From assembly GCA_028554755.1 (NCBI GenBank), contig JAPTOF010000003.1:9247501-9311500 (forward strand): 64,000 bases of DNA, given 5' to 3'. How positions within the stretch are numbered: position 1 is the stretch's first letter; the number at the start of each line of letters is the position of its first letter. Shown here piece after piece: positions 1 through 11,969 of the stretch. The notes beneath the pieces are model-generated. The model worked only from the letters and a program-made list of their open reading frames with translations. It made no database searches and had not been told where the DNA came from. This DNA is from Cordia subcordata. Lineage: Eukaryota > Streptophyta > Magnoliopsida > Boraginales > Cordiaceae. The position numbers and the translations under genes are program-made.

Positions 1-1550
1 AAGTACATCACTCAAACAACTAGTAATTTTCCTGAACAAGCCATTAATATTTTTGAAACATCAAAAAATAAAAAGGATTTTGAAAGATTTTACAGGGCCA
101 ACAAATTTAAATATAATCATCTCATAAAGTGAGATTTGGACTATCTAATACCTCAAGATTAAATCAGTAATTCATTATGAAAATCTTAACCTTTTCCCAT
201 AGTTTTTCTTTGAAAAGGCCATTTTTAAGGTAAAAGTCAAATTTTAATCTTGTGATACTAGATGGTCCAAATCTCACCTCCAGTAAGCAACTATAAAACC
301 ATGAAACTAATAATTGGGTTATTAATGTGTATTTGTGTGTTTATCTACCTATCTCTCTATTTATTTAGTTTTATTTGTATATTATGTGCATATTTGTGAT
401 ATGTATAGTGGTTGTTAGTTGTTATTGCTTATAGTGATAAAAAGGTGTTTACTCTTTGATATAAGTTGGCTATGTATGTGTGTTAGAAGATGGTTTTGAT
501 GGTGACTTTGTAGTGATAATGGTGTTTATTTGGAGCAGATAAAAAGGTGTTTCAACACTTTTATATTTTGGGATGGTACTCAACAGGGAGTGATGTGCAG
601 GAATCCAATATGCATATTCATAAAGCTATAAGTAATAATTGAAAATTTGTGTACTCTTAACCTAAAAATGAAGTTCAAATTTTGTGATATGGATTTCATA
701 TTTGCTATCATGCGTTTGAGATGGAAATCCAAGCTTAACAATGAATCTTTAGATTTAAATGGAATTGGTTTATAGTGTTGATTGTATAATGTGTTCTCAA
801 TTATAGAGGTTTCTAATTTTGGGAATAGTATCAATTTAGGTTTTATTTAGATAGACCTTGTAACACTGTAAAGTATGAAAATTAGAGAAATGTCTTCCTC
901 TATAGTTTTCACTTTTGAATTTATAAACTGTAGTAAGTAGCAAAATCACTTGATTGTTGGACATATTCCATTTTTTCTTCGAAGTTCAGCATTAATTCTC
1001 ATTACTTTAGTGTTAGTCCAAGATTATAGGGGAAAGCAATTTGTTGGTTATTAATCTTTGCTGCTTGCATAGCATCCTGAGATTATAGGAATTGGATCCA
1101 TTCAATTATTTTTCCATTTTAGAGTATTAATTACTACAATTCCCTGTATATTGTCACCCATTATGACATATGTTCCTTTCTAACAGTTGATGGATATTAA
1201 TGGAAGCCCTGTTTACATTCTTCTCAACTCTTCAATCAGTCCTACTCAAAAGGATTTACGTGTCACCATTTATGATATTGGTGAATATACATTTATGTTC
1301 ACTTTAAGCCTTCTGAATTTAAAGTGGAAAAAACAGAAAAAGGAAAGTGAGACCACCTCATTTTTTAGGTTGTTTTAGGAAGTGCCACTTGTCATAATTT
1401 AGCATGTTTTAAATAGTATCAAATCAATAAGTTTTATTTTTTGTGGGCTCTGTAATAATTATTATTAAATACTAACACATTACAAAAATTGTGTCACAAG
1501 TCTCCACTTTTTTTTCACTTTTTTTTTTCCAAGTTAGTCCCGTAGTCTTA
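1..1550. other. AT-rich intergenic sequence, nothing recognised
   Basis: No reading frame here resembles a known protein. The longest open stretches are 63 to 84 codons, lack domain motifs and look like chance frames. No RNA gene or terminal-repeat element was seen. Confidence 0.6.
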
Positions 1551-1846
1551 AGTGAGATTTTTTATTAGTTTTTTATTATCTTTTTATTAATTTTTTATTG
1601 GTTTTCTATCTCTTCTTTTTCACTCTTCTTTTTTTCAAGTTAGTCTCATAGTTTCAAAAGATTTAAATCCATTCTTATATTTTTAAAAGCCATCAATTTA
1701 TTTTTTATTTTTAAATATTTACTGATAACTGAATAAAAAGAGGTAACTTAATTATCCTATATAATTTCAAACATTTATTAAATAAAATATAGGAGGATTC
1801 TCAAGTTATCATGAGTGTATAAATGTGAGAGAATATTACATATATA

Positions 1847-2105
1847 TGAAGAGAAAGAGAGAGAAAAGGAAAGAGAGAGAGAAATATCTATTTCTCATTA
1901 AGTAATTGGATAGCAGTTACAAGTATTTATAGTGAGAGGTAGTTATGTACAGTTGTTAACTACTAATGTAACTAACTATGCCACTTGCTATAACTACCAC
2001 CTTTTTACATAATGCTAGCTCACTGCACTCATATAACTACCACTCTGTTACATAATGCCAGCTCACTGCACTCAAGTATTAACAAAGCTAGAGTGTTCCT
2101 TATCA
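1847..2105 (-). repeat. Copia 1 3' LTR
   Basis: The 259-bp LTR reads TGATAAGGAA...CTCTTCA on the minus strand. It is longer than its partner because it carries an internal duplication of about 45 bp (two copies of TAATGC[TC]AGCTCACTGCACTCA, near 2010-2075). A purine-rich tract (GAGAGGGGC on -) lies next to it at 2106-2115. Confidence 0.9.
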
Positions 2106-2151
2106 GCCCCTCTCAAGCTGAGTAGGGGTGCACTTATGGGAAGCTTGGACT

Positions 2152-5100
2152 TTAGCTTGTGAAACAGTTGCTTGGAGAGATGCTTAGTAAAAATGTCTGC
2201 CACCTTATCCTTACTAGAGACATGTGAGACCCTAAGTTTTTAGACAGCACCTGTTCTCTAATAAAATGATAATCAATCTCTATGTGTTTCGTTCTCCCAT
2301 GGAAAACTATATTATTTGCTAGTGTCAGGGCTGAGATGTTGTCACAGTAGAGCATAGGAGTTTGAATATATATGCCAAGATCTTTGAGAAGGTAGGACAG
2401 CCACTTGATTTCTACAGCAGTATAGGCCATAGCCCTATACTCAGCATCTATAAAAGGCCTTGCAACAGTTGGTTGCTTTTTTTAGCTCAAAGAGATTAAG
2501 TTAGGACCAAGAAATATGCAAAATCCTATAGTTGATTTCCTGCCAAGTGTGTCACTAGCCCAATCAGAATCAGAAAATGCAATAAGCTCTAATGGACCAG
2601 GTCTGAAAAGTATCCCTTCACTGTAGGTGCCTTTAAGAAACCTAAGAAGCTTCTTAAAGGCATTGTCGTTAAATTGAGTGGGGGAATGCATATGTTGACA
2701 CACACTGTTAACTACAAACTGAAGGTCTAGTCTGGTAATAGTCAAATATTGTAAGGCACTGAAAATACTCCTGAAATGAGATGGATTGGAGTATGAAGTG
2801 TGACCAAGATTAGACTTCACGGAAGGTTTGGCTGAGGTAAGAACATCCAAAGAATGACACTCAGCCATTCCAGACTTCTACAGTATTTCCAGGGCATATT
2901 TGGGTTGATGTAGTAGAATGCCTTATGAAGATGTAACCACCTTAATACCTAGAAAGTAGGACAAAGGACCTAAGTTCTTCATAGAAAACTGACTGCTCAT
3001 AGTCTGAATGAGTTTTGTAACTTCTTATGTGGATGATCTTGTAATAATCAGGTCATCTACATATGCCAATATTATAGTAATAGTTGCAGGACTCTTGAGG
3101 ATGAAGAAAGATGTGTCTAAAACACTACAATGAAATCCTTGGGCATGTAAGAATGTAAATAGCATCTGATACCAAGCTCTCAAAGCCTGCTTTAACCCAT
3201 ATAGAGACTTGTGTAACTTACACACCAATTCAGGATGTTGAGGTTCTTCTAACCCTTAAGGTTGGGTCATATAGACTTCTTCCTATAAGTATCCATGCAA
3301 AAATGCATTGGAGACATCTAACTGTCTCAGTGACCAACCATTTGTAATAGCAACTGATAGAACTACCCTTATAGTTTGAGGTTTGACCATTGGACTAAAA
3401 GTCTTAGTGTAATCTAGGCCTTGTTGTTGATGAAACCTCTTCACTACAATCCTAGCTTTGTATCTTGAGACTGATCCATCAGTATTATGCTTGATCTTAA
3501 ATACCCATTTGTAGGGATTGGCACAAGAGACCATGTTTGTTGCTTAATAAAAGCCTTGATCTAGTAAGCATTCTTTGAGGCTTGATTATAAGTGGTAGGT
3601 TTAGAAATTTGTCGGGTAGTGATGACAGTGTAGAAGTTATATAAAAGGGATTTAAAACTTCTTGTTTTAGACCTAGTAAGCATAGGATGAGATGAACAAG
3701 TCCTGGAAGGAGATGCAGAGAAAGATGATAAGGAACTACAGGAACTAGGATCAGAAGATTCCTGATTAGGTAATGGTAAGATGGAAAAATGAGTAACGAT
3801 TTCTAACTTGGAACATTATGGCGGAGAACCTTGATCAGAAGATTCCGATGTGGAGCTTGATTGAGAAGGTAAAGGGAGATAAGGCAGAAGGAAATGACTC
3901 AGTGCCTGTGGAATTTCCTTTAGTAGATGAGGGATAGGAAGAAGATGACCCAATGTTTGAAGGTTGACCAGTGAAGGTAAGCACTGGACTAGGAGTGGAA
4001 GCATTTTGTAAAGGAAAGATATTAGCAAGATTACAAGACAGAGTAATATCTTTAGTTGTAGAGGCAAACGAAAATGAGTTCTTAACAAACTAAACATGCC
4101 AGGAAATGTATACCTTGTTAGAGGAAAGATCAAGGCATTTACACCTTTTAGAAGTATGACAGTAACCAATGAACACACATGGAATTGACCTCAGCTCTAA
4201 GTTGTGTTTAGCGTAAGGTCTCAGCCAAGGATAATAGAGACAACCATAGACTTTAAGGTTAGAATAAATAGGTTTTTGGCCAAATAGCATTTCAAAAGGC
4301 GAGGTATTGTGCAGGATAGGAGTCAGCAGCCTATTGATTAGAAAAGTTGCTATAGCAATAGCCTTTAGCCACAGTTTAATAGGGAATTGAGCTTGATACA
4401 TTAGGGCAAGAGCTATTACAACTAAATGTCTGTGTTTCCTTTCCACCTTACCATTTTTTTGTGGAGTATAAGGGCACGTAGTTTGATGTACAGTACCCAA
4501 TAACTGAAGAAAGAGACTGAATTTAGAATTAACATACTCTGTTCTATTATCTGTTTTAATGATTTTAAGTTGTTTATGGAACTGAGTTTGTATCATAGTG
4601 TTAGAACTCTGAAAGGCTGCAAGTGTATTAGATTTCTGTTTCAATGGATAGAGCCACGTATATCTAGTGTAATCATCAAGAAAGAGAATATAGTACTTAT
4701 AGTTCATACAAGAAGATAGAGGGGCTAAACCCCATATATCTAAATGTACCAGTTCAAATGGCTTAGAAGTAGTACTATAAGCCAATTGAAATGGAAGTCT
4801 ATGAGCCTTAGCTACTACATAAGAATTACAAGCAGTTAAACTAGAATCAAATTTGACATGAAGAATAGGAGAGAAAATGGCATTGACTTTCTTGGTAAGA
4901 TGCCCTAACCTTTTATGCCAAAGCATAGCTAAGGAATTAGATCCACATGTGTAGCTTATTATTGTTGGAGAAAGAAATGAGGATGATGAATTTGAGAGAG
5001 AAGGGAGCATGTACAGGCCATTCTTACAATGGCCCTGGAAGTGAACTTTGTGTGTAGCATTGTCCACCAATAGGACCTCCTTAACAATGAAGACAAGTGT

Positions 5101-5442
5101 ACAATTATTATCTTGAGTGAATTTAGATATAGAAAGCAGATTCGTAGATATTTGAGGAATAAACAAGACATTGGACGAGGTGAAAGTTTGAGAAGGGGTG
5201 AGTAGCTTACTAGAACCAATGCCTAAAATAGGATTAGTTTGACCATTCCCAACTACAGCAGCTTCAGAGCCTTGATAAGGTGAGAGTGAGGTAAGCTACT
5301 GCAAGTCATTAATAACATGTATGTTGGCTCTTGTGTCAAGTACCCAACCTCCTTCAGCTGCAGAGGAAGATGACTGAGTATGAACATAAAGTACTTGCTT
5401 CTTAGTTTGAGACCCTACATAGTTTACTAGATCAAGTCTATA
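2152..5442 (-). pseudogene. pol: Copia 1 pol (protease, integrase, RT, RNase H), broken
   Basis: The longest surviving frame (5166-4090) covers GAG-pre-integrase (AMLWHKRLGHLTKK) and the integrase core. The catalytic acidic residues appear in HLDIWG, KTDNRTEY and PQKNGKVERKHRH. RT follows in pieces: VFKIK...YKARIVVK (3534-3283), LKQALRAWYQ and the AYVDDL catalytic box (3228-3025). RNase H follows with FSDSDWASD (2868-2482) and YCDNISALTLANN and KHIEIDYHFIRE (2430-2152). Stops and frame changes between these blocks mean no polyprotein can be made. Confidence 0.92.
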
Positions 5443-6449
5443 CTAGCAGTCTTTGGCATTATGGTTTGGTTTGCCACAGCCTTGACAAACAACTTTTGGA
5501 CCTGGAGGAATGTATGAAATAGGGATAGTCCCAGTTGAAGTTGATAGAAGACCTTGAGCAGTGCCAAATATAGTAGGATTGAATTGACCAGGCTTTAGTG
5601 CAGGTTTCTGTCCTCTGCCTTTATTGTTCTGTTTTCTTCCTCTTCCTCTACCTCTATTAGATGCAGCATTACCTCTTCCTTGAGAGGCATTAGTATAGAG
5701 TAACGTATGCACATCCATAAAGGAAAAGCAAGGGAAATAACCATTTGTTTGTTCATTTGAATATGAATTTCTTCATTAATAAGGTAGGAATTCAGCTCAG
5801 ACAGAGTGAGAAAAGCAACTCTGAGTCTCATATTAGATCTAAATGCCTCATATTCTGGTGGTAAACCTCTCAGGACATATAGAATAATGTCTTCTTCTTC
5901 TGGTGGTAAACCTCTCAGGACATATAGAATAATGTCTTCTTCTGTGACGGGATCATCAACTACAACTAAGCTATCTATTATGTTCTTAACTTTTTCTAGA
6001 TAAGCCTACATAGTTCTAGATCCTTTAGGCAAGTTGAGAAGTCTATTCTTGAGTTGATGAACACGAGCACTACTTAATGAACTATATCTTTGTTCCAATG
6101 TTTTCCAAATAGATGAGAAAGTTTGCAGATGCAAGATATGAGACTGAACCATTGGAGAAATAGAGCCAAAAAGACAGTTATGAAGATGTTGATCTAAAGT
6201 CATCCATTCATCATACCTACGGTTTGCACATGGCTTGCCATCTGTATCTTCAATTGTTCTTGGAGGACAGGGATTGCAACCTATAACATGATCAAGAAGA
6301 TGATTGGCCTTGAGGATGTGTACCAGTTGAGATCTCTATATAAGATAGTTTGATCCATTAAGCTTGACATGAACTAATAAGTTGAAATTTTGGATGAAGA
6401 ATTTCAATCTACCTAGCAAATCAACATCAACAGCAGCAACGGCAGCCAT
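5443..6449 (-). pseudogene. gag: Copia 1 gag (capsid and zinc knuckle), broken
   Basis: This is the structural Gag region of copia 1. A plausible ATG lies at 6449, followed by frames with the UBN2-type copia gag core. A tract near 6200-6010 reads like LHLQTFSSIWKTLEQRYS and continues as VHQLKNRLLNLPKGS. Near 5850-5950 is the usual LYVLRGLPPEYEAF motif. A CCHC knuckle (CQGCGKPNHNAKDC) ends at 5443 after a basic RGRGRGRK stretch. At least two stops and a frame change interrupt it. A 15-codon in-frame duplication lies at the LRGLPPE motif. Confidence 0.85.
5855..5944 (-). repeat. 45-bp in-frame tandem duplication in copia 1 gag
   Basis: Two adjacent, essentially identical 45-bp units start at 5855 and 5900. 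On the minus strand each encodes 15 residues, EEDIILYVLRGLPPE. The near-identity suggests a recent event compared with the element's overall decay. Confidence 0.92.
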
Positions 6450-6663
6450 TAATAGAGGTCAACACAGCTTCGATGGTGAGATGATGAGAAACCTTTAATT
6501 AGCTAAAATGAAGAATCGTGAACAAGGAGAAGTGGCTCATGAGTATAGAGACAGAAGATTAAGCTCGAAAAAAAGGTCTGGAATAGTTTCGATTAAAGTT
6601 CTCTAATGGAGAAATCAAGAAGAGAAACCCTAGGGTTTGCGGAAAAAAATTCAGAACCTTCTG

Positions 6664-6676
6664 AGCTCTGATACTA
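6664..6676 (-). promoter_or_regulatory. Copia 1 primer binding site (tRNA-iMet type)
   Basis: Immediately inside the 5' LTR the minus strand reads TAGTATCAGAGCTC. This is one mismatch from the plant copia consensus TGGTATCAGAGC, which pairs with the 3' end of initiator-Met tRNA. Confidence 0.8.
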
Positions 6677-6892
6677 TGAAGAGAAAGAGAGAGAAAAGGA
6701 AAGAGAGAGAAAAATATCTATTTTTCATTAAGTAATTGAATAGCAGTTACAAGTATTTATAGTGAGAGGTAGTTATGTACAGCTGTTAACTACTAGTGTA
6801 ACTAATTATGACACTTGCTATAACTACCACTCTATTACATAATGCTAGCTCACTGCACTCAAGTATTAACAAAGCCAAAGTATTCCTTATCA
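6677..6892 (-). repeat. Copia 1 5' LTR
   Basis: The 216-bp LTR begins TGATAAGG and ends CTTCA on the minus strand. It lacks the ~45-bp internal duplication of the 3' LTR and shows several other substitutions. That indicates an insertion old enough for the LTRs to have diverged. Confidence 0.9.
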
Positions 6893-7728
6893 ATATAGAA
6901 TATTATTCAAAATAAAAAATATACAAAAAAGTACATTTCTAGAATTTTTAAAATAAAAAATATACACAATCTATATATTTATGTATAATAGTAATAAAGT
7001 TATGCGACATTATCAAATTTTAATTTTTGTGGAATTTTTTTATTAATTATGCTTCTAATATTAACAAGTGAGATTTTTTATTACTTTTTTTATTAATTTT
7101 TTATTGGGTTTTTTTATCTCTTCTTTTTCACTCTTTTTTTTTTTTAAAGTCAGTCTCATAGTTTCAAAAGATTGAAATCAATTCTTATATTTTTAAAAAG
7201 CCATCAACTTAATCTCTATTGTTAAATATTTACTAATAACTGAATAAAAAGAGGTAAATAATTATCCTATATATAATTTCAAACATTTATTAAATAAAAT
7301 ATAAAAGGATTCTCAAGTTGTCATGATTGTATGGATGTGAGAGAATCACATATATAAAATGTTTAATGAAAATAAAAAATACACAAAAAGCACATTTATG
7401 GAATTTTAGATAGAAAATATGCAAAATCTATATATTTATGTGTAATAGTAATAAATTTATGCCATATTATCAAATTTTAATTTTTGTGGGATTTTTTTCA
7501 CTAATTACGCTTCTCTATTAACAAATGAGAAATTATCCTATAAGTCCCCTTTGTTTCTTTTCTTCCTTTTCATGTTAGTCCTTATTATTAAGCAAGATTC
7601 AAATTAGTTCCTAATATTTTCAAAAAAATCAATTTAGTCTGTATCAAGAAATATTTAGTAAAAGAATATGTATTTATATTTATACTATTATATAAAATTA
7701 AACTTAAGTAAGTCAAGAGTTCTCTAAG

Positions 7729-8193
7729 AGGGTGTTTGGATTGGCTTATAAAAAAGTTACTTAAAGCACTTCTATCTTTAAGTGGTTTTTTTTTATTGTC
7801 AACTTTAAGTAGTTACGTGTTTGAATAAAAGTTATAGTTATAAAAATAAGTATTTATATGTTTGATTAAAGTGGGTTGAAAAGTAAGTTATATAGTTAAA
7901 ATAACTATTAAGGACATTAAAATATAATTTAAAAAGGTAAATATAAGATAAAAGAGAAAAGATATTTTAGTAATACAAATAAAAAGGTAAGGATAAGATA
8001 GTAAATGATTTGGTCAAACTTGCTTTTTTTCAACGTGTTTAAAGCCATAAAAAGTAAAAGTTGGGGTTGGGAAGCTTTTTATTTTCTACTTAAAGCTACT
8101 TAAAAAGGCACATTTTTAATTAAAATAAACACTTTTATTAACTTAAATTAAACTTTAAGTAAGTTTGATAAAAAAAAAAACCAAACCAAATAC
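7729..8193. mobile_element. hAT-like MITE, 465 bp
   Basis: A perfect 8-bp target duplication TCTCTAAG (7721-7728 and 8194-8201) flanks imperfect terminal inverted repeats. The left end is AGGGTGTTTGGATTGG; the right end, reverse complemented, is GTATTTGGTTTGG. It is AT-rich with no coding frame. The 8-bp duplication is the hAT hallmark. Superfamily is inferred from that and not from a transposase. Confidence 0.75.
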
Positions 8194-8339
8194 TCTCTAA
8201 GTAACACGTAAGCTCAGGTAAGAAAGGATAAATCAAAATTTTATATTTTTATAAATGGTAATGTACAAAATAATTTAAATTTTATTATTTTGACCTTTCT
8301 TACACTAGAAATATAAACACACACATTATTATAAAATAC

Positions 8340-8590
8340 TAGCAACTGCAACAAAAAGAAGCTGCGTGTGGGTGAGGGGGAGGAGGGGAGGGCTAGAGGG
8401 GCACGTTACCGCAAAGAAAAAATCTAGGGAGCAGCTCCTTCTCTCTTCTTCTTCGCTCTCCTCTCTCCTATCTCTCTCCCATACCTCCATGTCTCTCCCA
8501 CTCTCCCATACCTCCATGTCTCTCCCACACACACTCCACACATTCACACACACCTCCATACCATTTTTTCCGCATACTTTTTAAGCTAAA
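8340..8590. repeat. Purine/pyrimidine-biased tract with 27-bp tandem repeat
   Basis: A G-rich stretch (8366-8400) is followed by CT-rich sequence. Within it a 27-bp unit beginning TCTCCCATACCTCCATG is repeated at 8475 and 8502. Open frames on both strands here are low-complexity and are not called as genes. Confidence 0.75.
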
Positions 8591-8739
8591 AGGAGGAGAA
8601 TCAACTGCAAAATAGCACTAGGGTACCAAAAAACGAGTTGAAATTGCAGCAGCTATTTCACCTCCCTCTACTCCATATTTTCACACAAAAATTTGCACTC
8701 ATCTTACCTACACAATAACCCACTTCTGCACCAAGTTGA

Positions 8740-10009
8740 GGAATTTTGGGGGGAGATTTAGGGCTTTGAAAAGGAAAAAATCAGCAACTATTTTCTGCAG
8801 AATTTTTCTGAAAATCAGTCCAAGAAATGCTTCAAAAAGGGAGTTTTCTTATTCTTTTGTTAGGGCTTTTATTGTAGTGATTAAAGGCAACTTTAGTACA
8901 CTAATCTTAGGTTTATTTTGCAGGCTTTCGGGCTGATTGAAGAGCTAAATAGGAGCTGATTTGCTGCAAAGGAGTGAGCTTTCAAAGTGGGTTTGCTGAA
9001 TTTTTACTATTAGAGGCTTCTACTTCAGATTTGTAAGGAAGAACACATCAAATTGTAAATTCTAAGTTACTACATCAAGATTATGCTTTATTTGTGCTTA
9101 GATTTCAATTTTGGAAGTGTTCTTAACATGCTGAACTAAGCTCTAGTTGGGGTTGATTGCTACTACTTTTGTTGTGGGATAATGATTCTAATACTTTGTC
9201 TTGAACTTTTGATGGTTTAATAGTATGCTTCTTTCTTTGATTGCTATGGTTATGAATTGAACATGTCTATGTGTTTGACGGTTTGCCTCTATAAGTTAGT
9301 ATGCCTAATTTTGTACTCAAATGTTTAGGATAGAGGCCTCACTTTAGTATTAATTCATACTAATAGCATGAGCCCTACTTGCATCTTCAAATGGGTTGGT
9401 TAATTGAGTTCTAGATTGATAGCATAATAGGTAATCACCTCTAGCATGAAACATGGCTTAAAGGGCACCTATTTTCACTTGTTTGGGAGGCTTAATCTCT
9501 AGCTTAAAACCAAGCTAATAGGTTAGTCTTCTGATTGAGAAAATAATCAAACCATAAGGACTTAGTAACTAGCTTTGAAAGCTCTAGCTAGTTTGGATAA
9601 ACCTATACTTCTAATTGGACCTAATTAGGGATAGGTTGCACCATCAGGTGGAGGCAATAGGGCTAGTAAATTAAGCCCATAATTAGATTAATCGGACCAT
9701 CAAATAGCCCAAAACAAAGTTAGGAATCCAAGCCCGTTAGAGCAATCACCCTTAAGTTCCCTAAAAACCTAGTTAATTCTCCTCTTCCATATCTAGCTCA
9801 CCTCTTCCTTCTCATTAGTTAGGTTTTCTTTTCTCTTGCTCCATTCAATTCGAAAAACCCAAAAAAGAGTTAGTTTAGGTCTTCTAGTGTAGCTTTTTAT
9901 GACACACATAGCTTAGAGCAACAAATAGTTTGCCTCCCTGTGAAAGAACGACCAGTACTTGCACGCTTCATTACACATGATTCGTGGACTTGTGAGTTTA
10001 AAAACATCA
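8740..10009 (+). mobile_element. Probable Ty3/gypsy (Athila/Tat-type) LTR remnant
   Basis: This non-coding stretch has the wording typical of long Athila/Tat LTRs. It has repeated 'flowering-leaf' tracts such as GAGGCTTAATCTCTAG, GGATAGGTTGCACCATCAGG and AATCCAAGCCCGTTAGAGCA. Near the end comes the GAACGACCAGTACTTGCACG / GATTCGTGGACTTG block that usually precedes the LTR terminus. A CA at 10009 may be the 3' end. The left end was not located and no target duplication was found. The assignment rests on remembered family style. Confidence 0.45.
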
Positions 10010-10273
10010 TCTATCTTTCATGTAATTTGCTCTTTGATCCACATTTTGATAACTTTTAGAAAAAACTTTATATTAGAGTAATTTGTTTTTCATCATCTCT
10101 TAAGAGTCATAATATATCATGCGTTAACTTCTTCACGTTGAATATGCAAAATAGTAAATTCAAACTTTCCTTCATTCATTTGGTTATAGACTATATTATA
10201 ATATCTTTTGTTTGTTTATGTAGGGACAGATTTCAAATCCAGATAACAATAATTCTGAAAAAATGGATCCCGG

Positions 10274-10698
10274 TGGTCACCCATGATTGGGTTGACCCGA
10301 CCGAAATATGATATGGATAAAGTAAAAAGGCAGTTTCTGAAGAAACCACCTCTGGCGGTTATCCTGATAAGAACAAACTACTTAATAGCAGTTAATTAAA
10401 AAGTGATTAAAACTATACGCATAAAAAATCATGTGCTCTGCATTTTGTATTCTTTCTCATAACTTCTCCCTCTATACTCTTGAGAATGATTCTCAGGAAG
10501 GAAAAAAATTCTCTTTTCTAAATTTAGAACCAAAGACACTTACATTATGAAAACTATGATTTACTTCAAGTAAGTTAATCAACAACTGATGGCAAGAAGT
10601 CTAGAAGTTTCTTTTGCTGCAAGAGGTTACTTCTCTTTTTTCTTTTCAATTCTAGAAGTTTCTTTCGTTACAAAAGGTAAGTTGTCTTTTTGTTTTCA
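10274..10698 (+). repeat. Copia 2 5' LTR
   Basis: It begins TGGTCACCCATGATTGGG and ends GTTTTCA. It shares GATATGGATAAAGTAAA, CATGTGCTCTGCATTTT and TTCAATTCTAGAAGTTTCTT with the 3' LTR. The start is set by alignment with the two other copies of this LTR in the window. Confidence 0.85.
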
Positions 10699-10700
10699 AT

Positions 10701-10713
10701 TGGTATCAGAGCC
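10701..10713 (+). promoter_or_regulatory. Copia 2 primer binding site
   Basis: TGGTATCAGAGCC lies two bases after the 5' LTR. It is a perfect match to the plant copia primer site complementary to initiator-Met tRNA. Confidence 0.93.
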
Positions 10714-11045
10714 ATGTTTGATTGATTTTTCTTATAAGAATGCTCAAGTAAAATTTTTTTCATTTTAGTAATTGTTGGTTGAGATACATGTATTTTTGTT
10801 AAACATCTCAAAAAATACATGTTAATGTGAGTAACTATATGTTAATTACTATTAGTTATATATTGTATATGAACAACCTAAGAAAATTGTAGATGATAAT
10901 GAGCAACGTGATGACTGTTTGGCAGGTTTTTCTTTAGGTCATAATCTGATTATGTTGCGAGAGAATTTCACAGTTTACATTTTTTTTGGTTCAATTCATA
11001 TAGGCTATAGTGTCTTTAAAATTGTTTTGCAATTCTATTCTTAAA

Positions 11046-11135
11046 AATTGTTGTAGCTTGGTGGTTAAGGCAATGAATTGTTGAACTCTAGGTACTAGGT
11101 TTAAACCTTCAAACTTGTTTTTGTTGTTACAAGAT
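11046..11135 (+). mobile_element. SINE-like tRNA-derived head 1
   Basis: Pol III-like A box TAGCTTGGTGG (11054-11064) and B box GGTTTAAACC (11098-11107) have tRNA-like spacing of about 34 bp. A TTGTTTTTGTTGTTA tail follows, as in plant Au/TS-type SINEs. It lies in the untranslated leader of copia 2. It is degenerate, and the family was not identified. Confidence 0.5.
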
Positions 11136-11179
11136 TTACATAATGTGATAGGATGCTATTTTGCAAATCCGTGACCAAA

Positions 11180-11275
11180 AGCGTGTTGTAGCCTAGTGGT
11201 AAATTTGGAGACTTATTGAATGGTAGGACATGGTTTGAATCTTAAGGGTGGCAGTTATTATAATTGAATTAAAAA
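11180..11275 (+). mobile_element. SINE-like tRNA-derived head 2
   Basis: A box TAGCCTAGTGG (11189-11199) and B box GGTTTGAATCT (11232-11242) are again tRNA-spaced. A run of A follows at 11272. The A box is close to the consensus TRGYNNAGTGG. No clear target duplication was seen. Confidence 0.5.
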
Positions 11276-11449
11276 AAAATCCAGAATGCTTTGTTGCAAG
11301 ACTAAAAAATGGGACCTAATAAATGTAATAACAATGCTTGAATCATTAGGCTGTTGAGATTTCTTGTACTTGGTTTTCCAAGCCAACTATTTGAAAAAAA
11401 AATGTATAGCAGACCATAAATTAAATTTTTGGAAAACTATTGCCAAAGA

Positions 11450-11510
11450 GAATTGAACATATGACCTTTTGTACACTTTTGCAAAGACTTCGCCACTAAT
11501 CTACAATTTC
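11450..11510 (-). mobile_element. SINE-like tRNA-derived head 3 (reverse)
   Basis: On the minus strand TAGATTAGTGG (11503-11493) is followed by ATGTTCAATTC (11460-11450). These give A- and B-box-like motifs at tRNA-like spacing. This is the weakest of the three heads. Confidence 0.4.
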
Positions 11511-11969
11511 CTTTATGTTTTATTTGTGTCTTTGTTCAATATATGCATGGGTGACTGAAATGGAAATTAGACGTTTTCTAAAGACTTGAACTTAGATTAC
11601 TAAATTAATTGTGCATTGAAATGCTATTGAGCTCTAAGTTAACTTTTTGTTTTATTTTAACATATTTTGTAGAATGTGTTTTCTTGTGATCACTTTTATA
11701 TATGTGTGTGTGTGTGTGTGTTAGTTTTATATGTTCAATTCTCTAAGTTCTTGAAAGTCTATTTTCCCCCTAATTCGTGTTGAAGGGAAATAAAATATCT
11801 GGGAAAGGATGCAGAGTACGTTGTATGTTGCATATGCATGAGCACATAGAATTGACATCGTGAATGACTATAGAAGGTACATAGGAATCAATAGATTCCT
11901 GGGACTCTACGGATCATATGTACTCCTAGTATTCCAAGAACTTTAGTCCAAATACAATGACTTAGGGAT

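Larger units (their letters stand above)
1847..6892 (-). mobile_element. Copia element 1, complete but decayed Ty1/copia retrotransposon
   Basis: The element is bounded by two LTRs with TG...CA ends and flanked by the 5-bp target duplication ATATA (1842-1846 and 6893-6897). On the minus strand the order is 5' LTR, iMet-type primer site, gag with zinc knuckle, integrase, reverse transcriptase, RNase H, purine tract and 3' LTR. This is the copia order, with integrase before RT. The gag and RT style resembles the Ale/Retrofit group, but that is an inference from motifs. Several stops and frame changes make it non-autonomous. Confidence 0.93.
1551..7535. repeat. Ancestral ~470-bp tandem duplication split by copia 1
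   Basis: Copy a is 1551-1846 plus 6893-7067; copy b is 7068-7535. Both begin with AGTGAGATTTTTTATTA. They share, in the same order, AGTCTCATAGTTTCAAAAGA, CTGAATAAAAAGAGGTAA, CATTTATTAAATAAAATATA and CAAATTTTAATTTTTGTGG. Copia 1 sits inside copy a with target duplication ATATA. A weaker third copy may follow at 7540-7700. No coding content is visible. Confidence 0.8.

Noticed and set aside
8329..8584. Overlapping open frames on both strands in the CT/GA-rich region
   Set aside because: Both are low-complexity translations of a simple-sequence tract with a 27-bp repeat; no domain is present.
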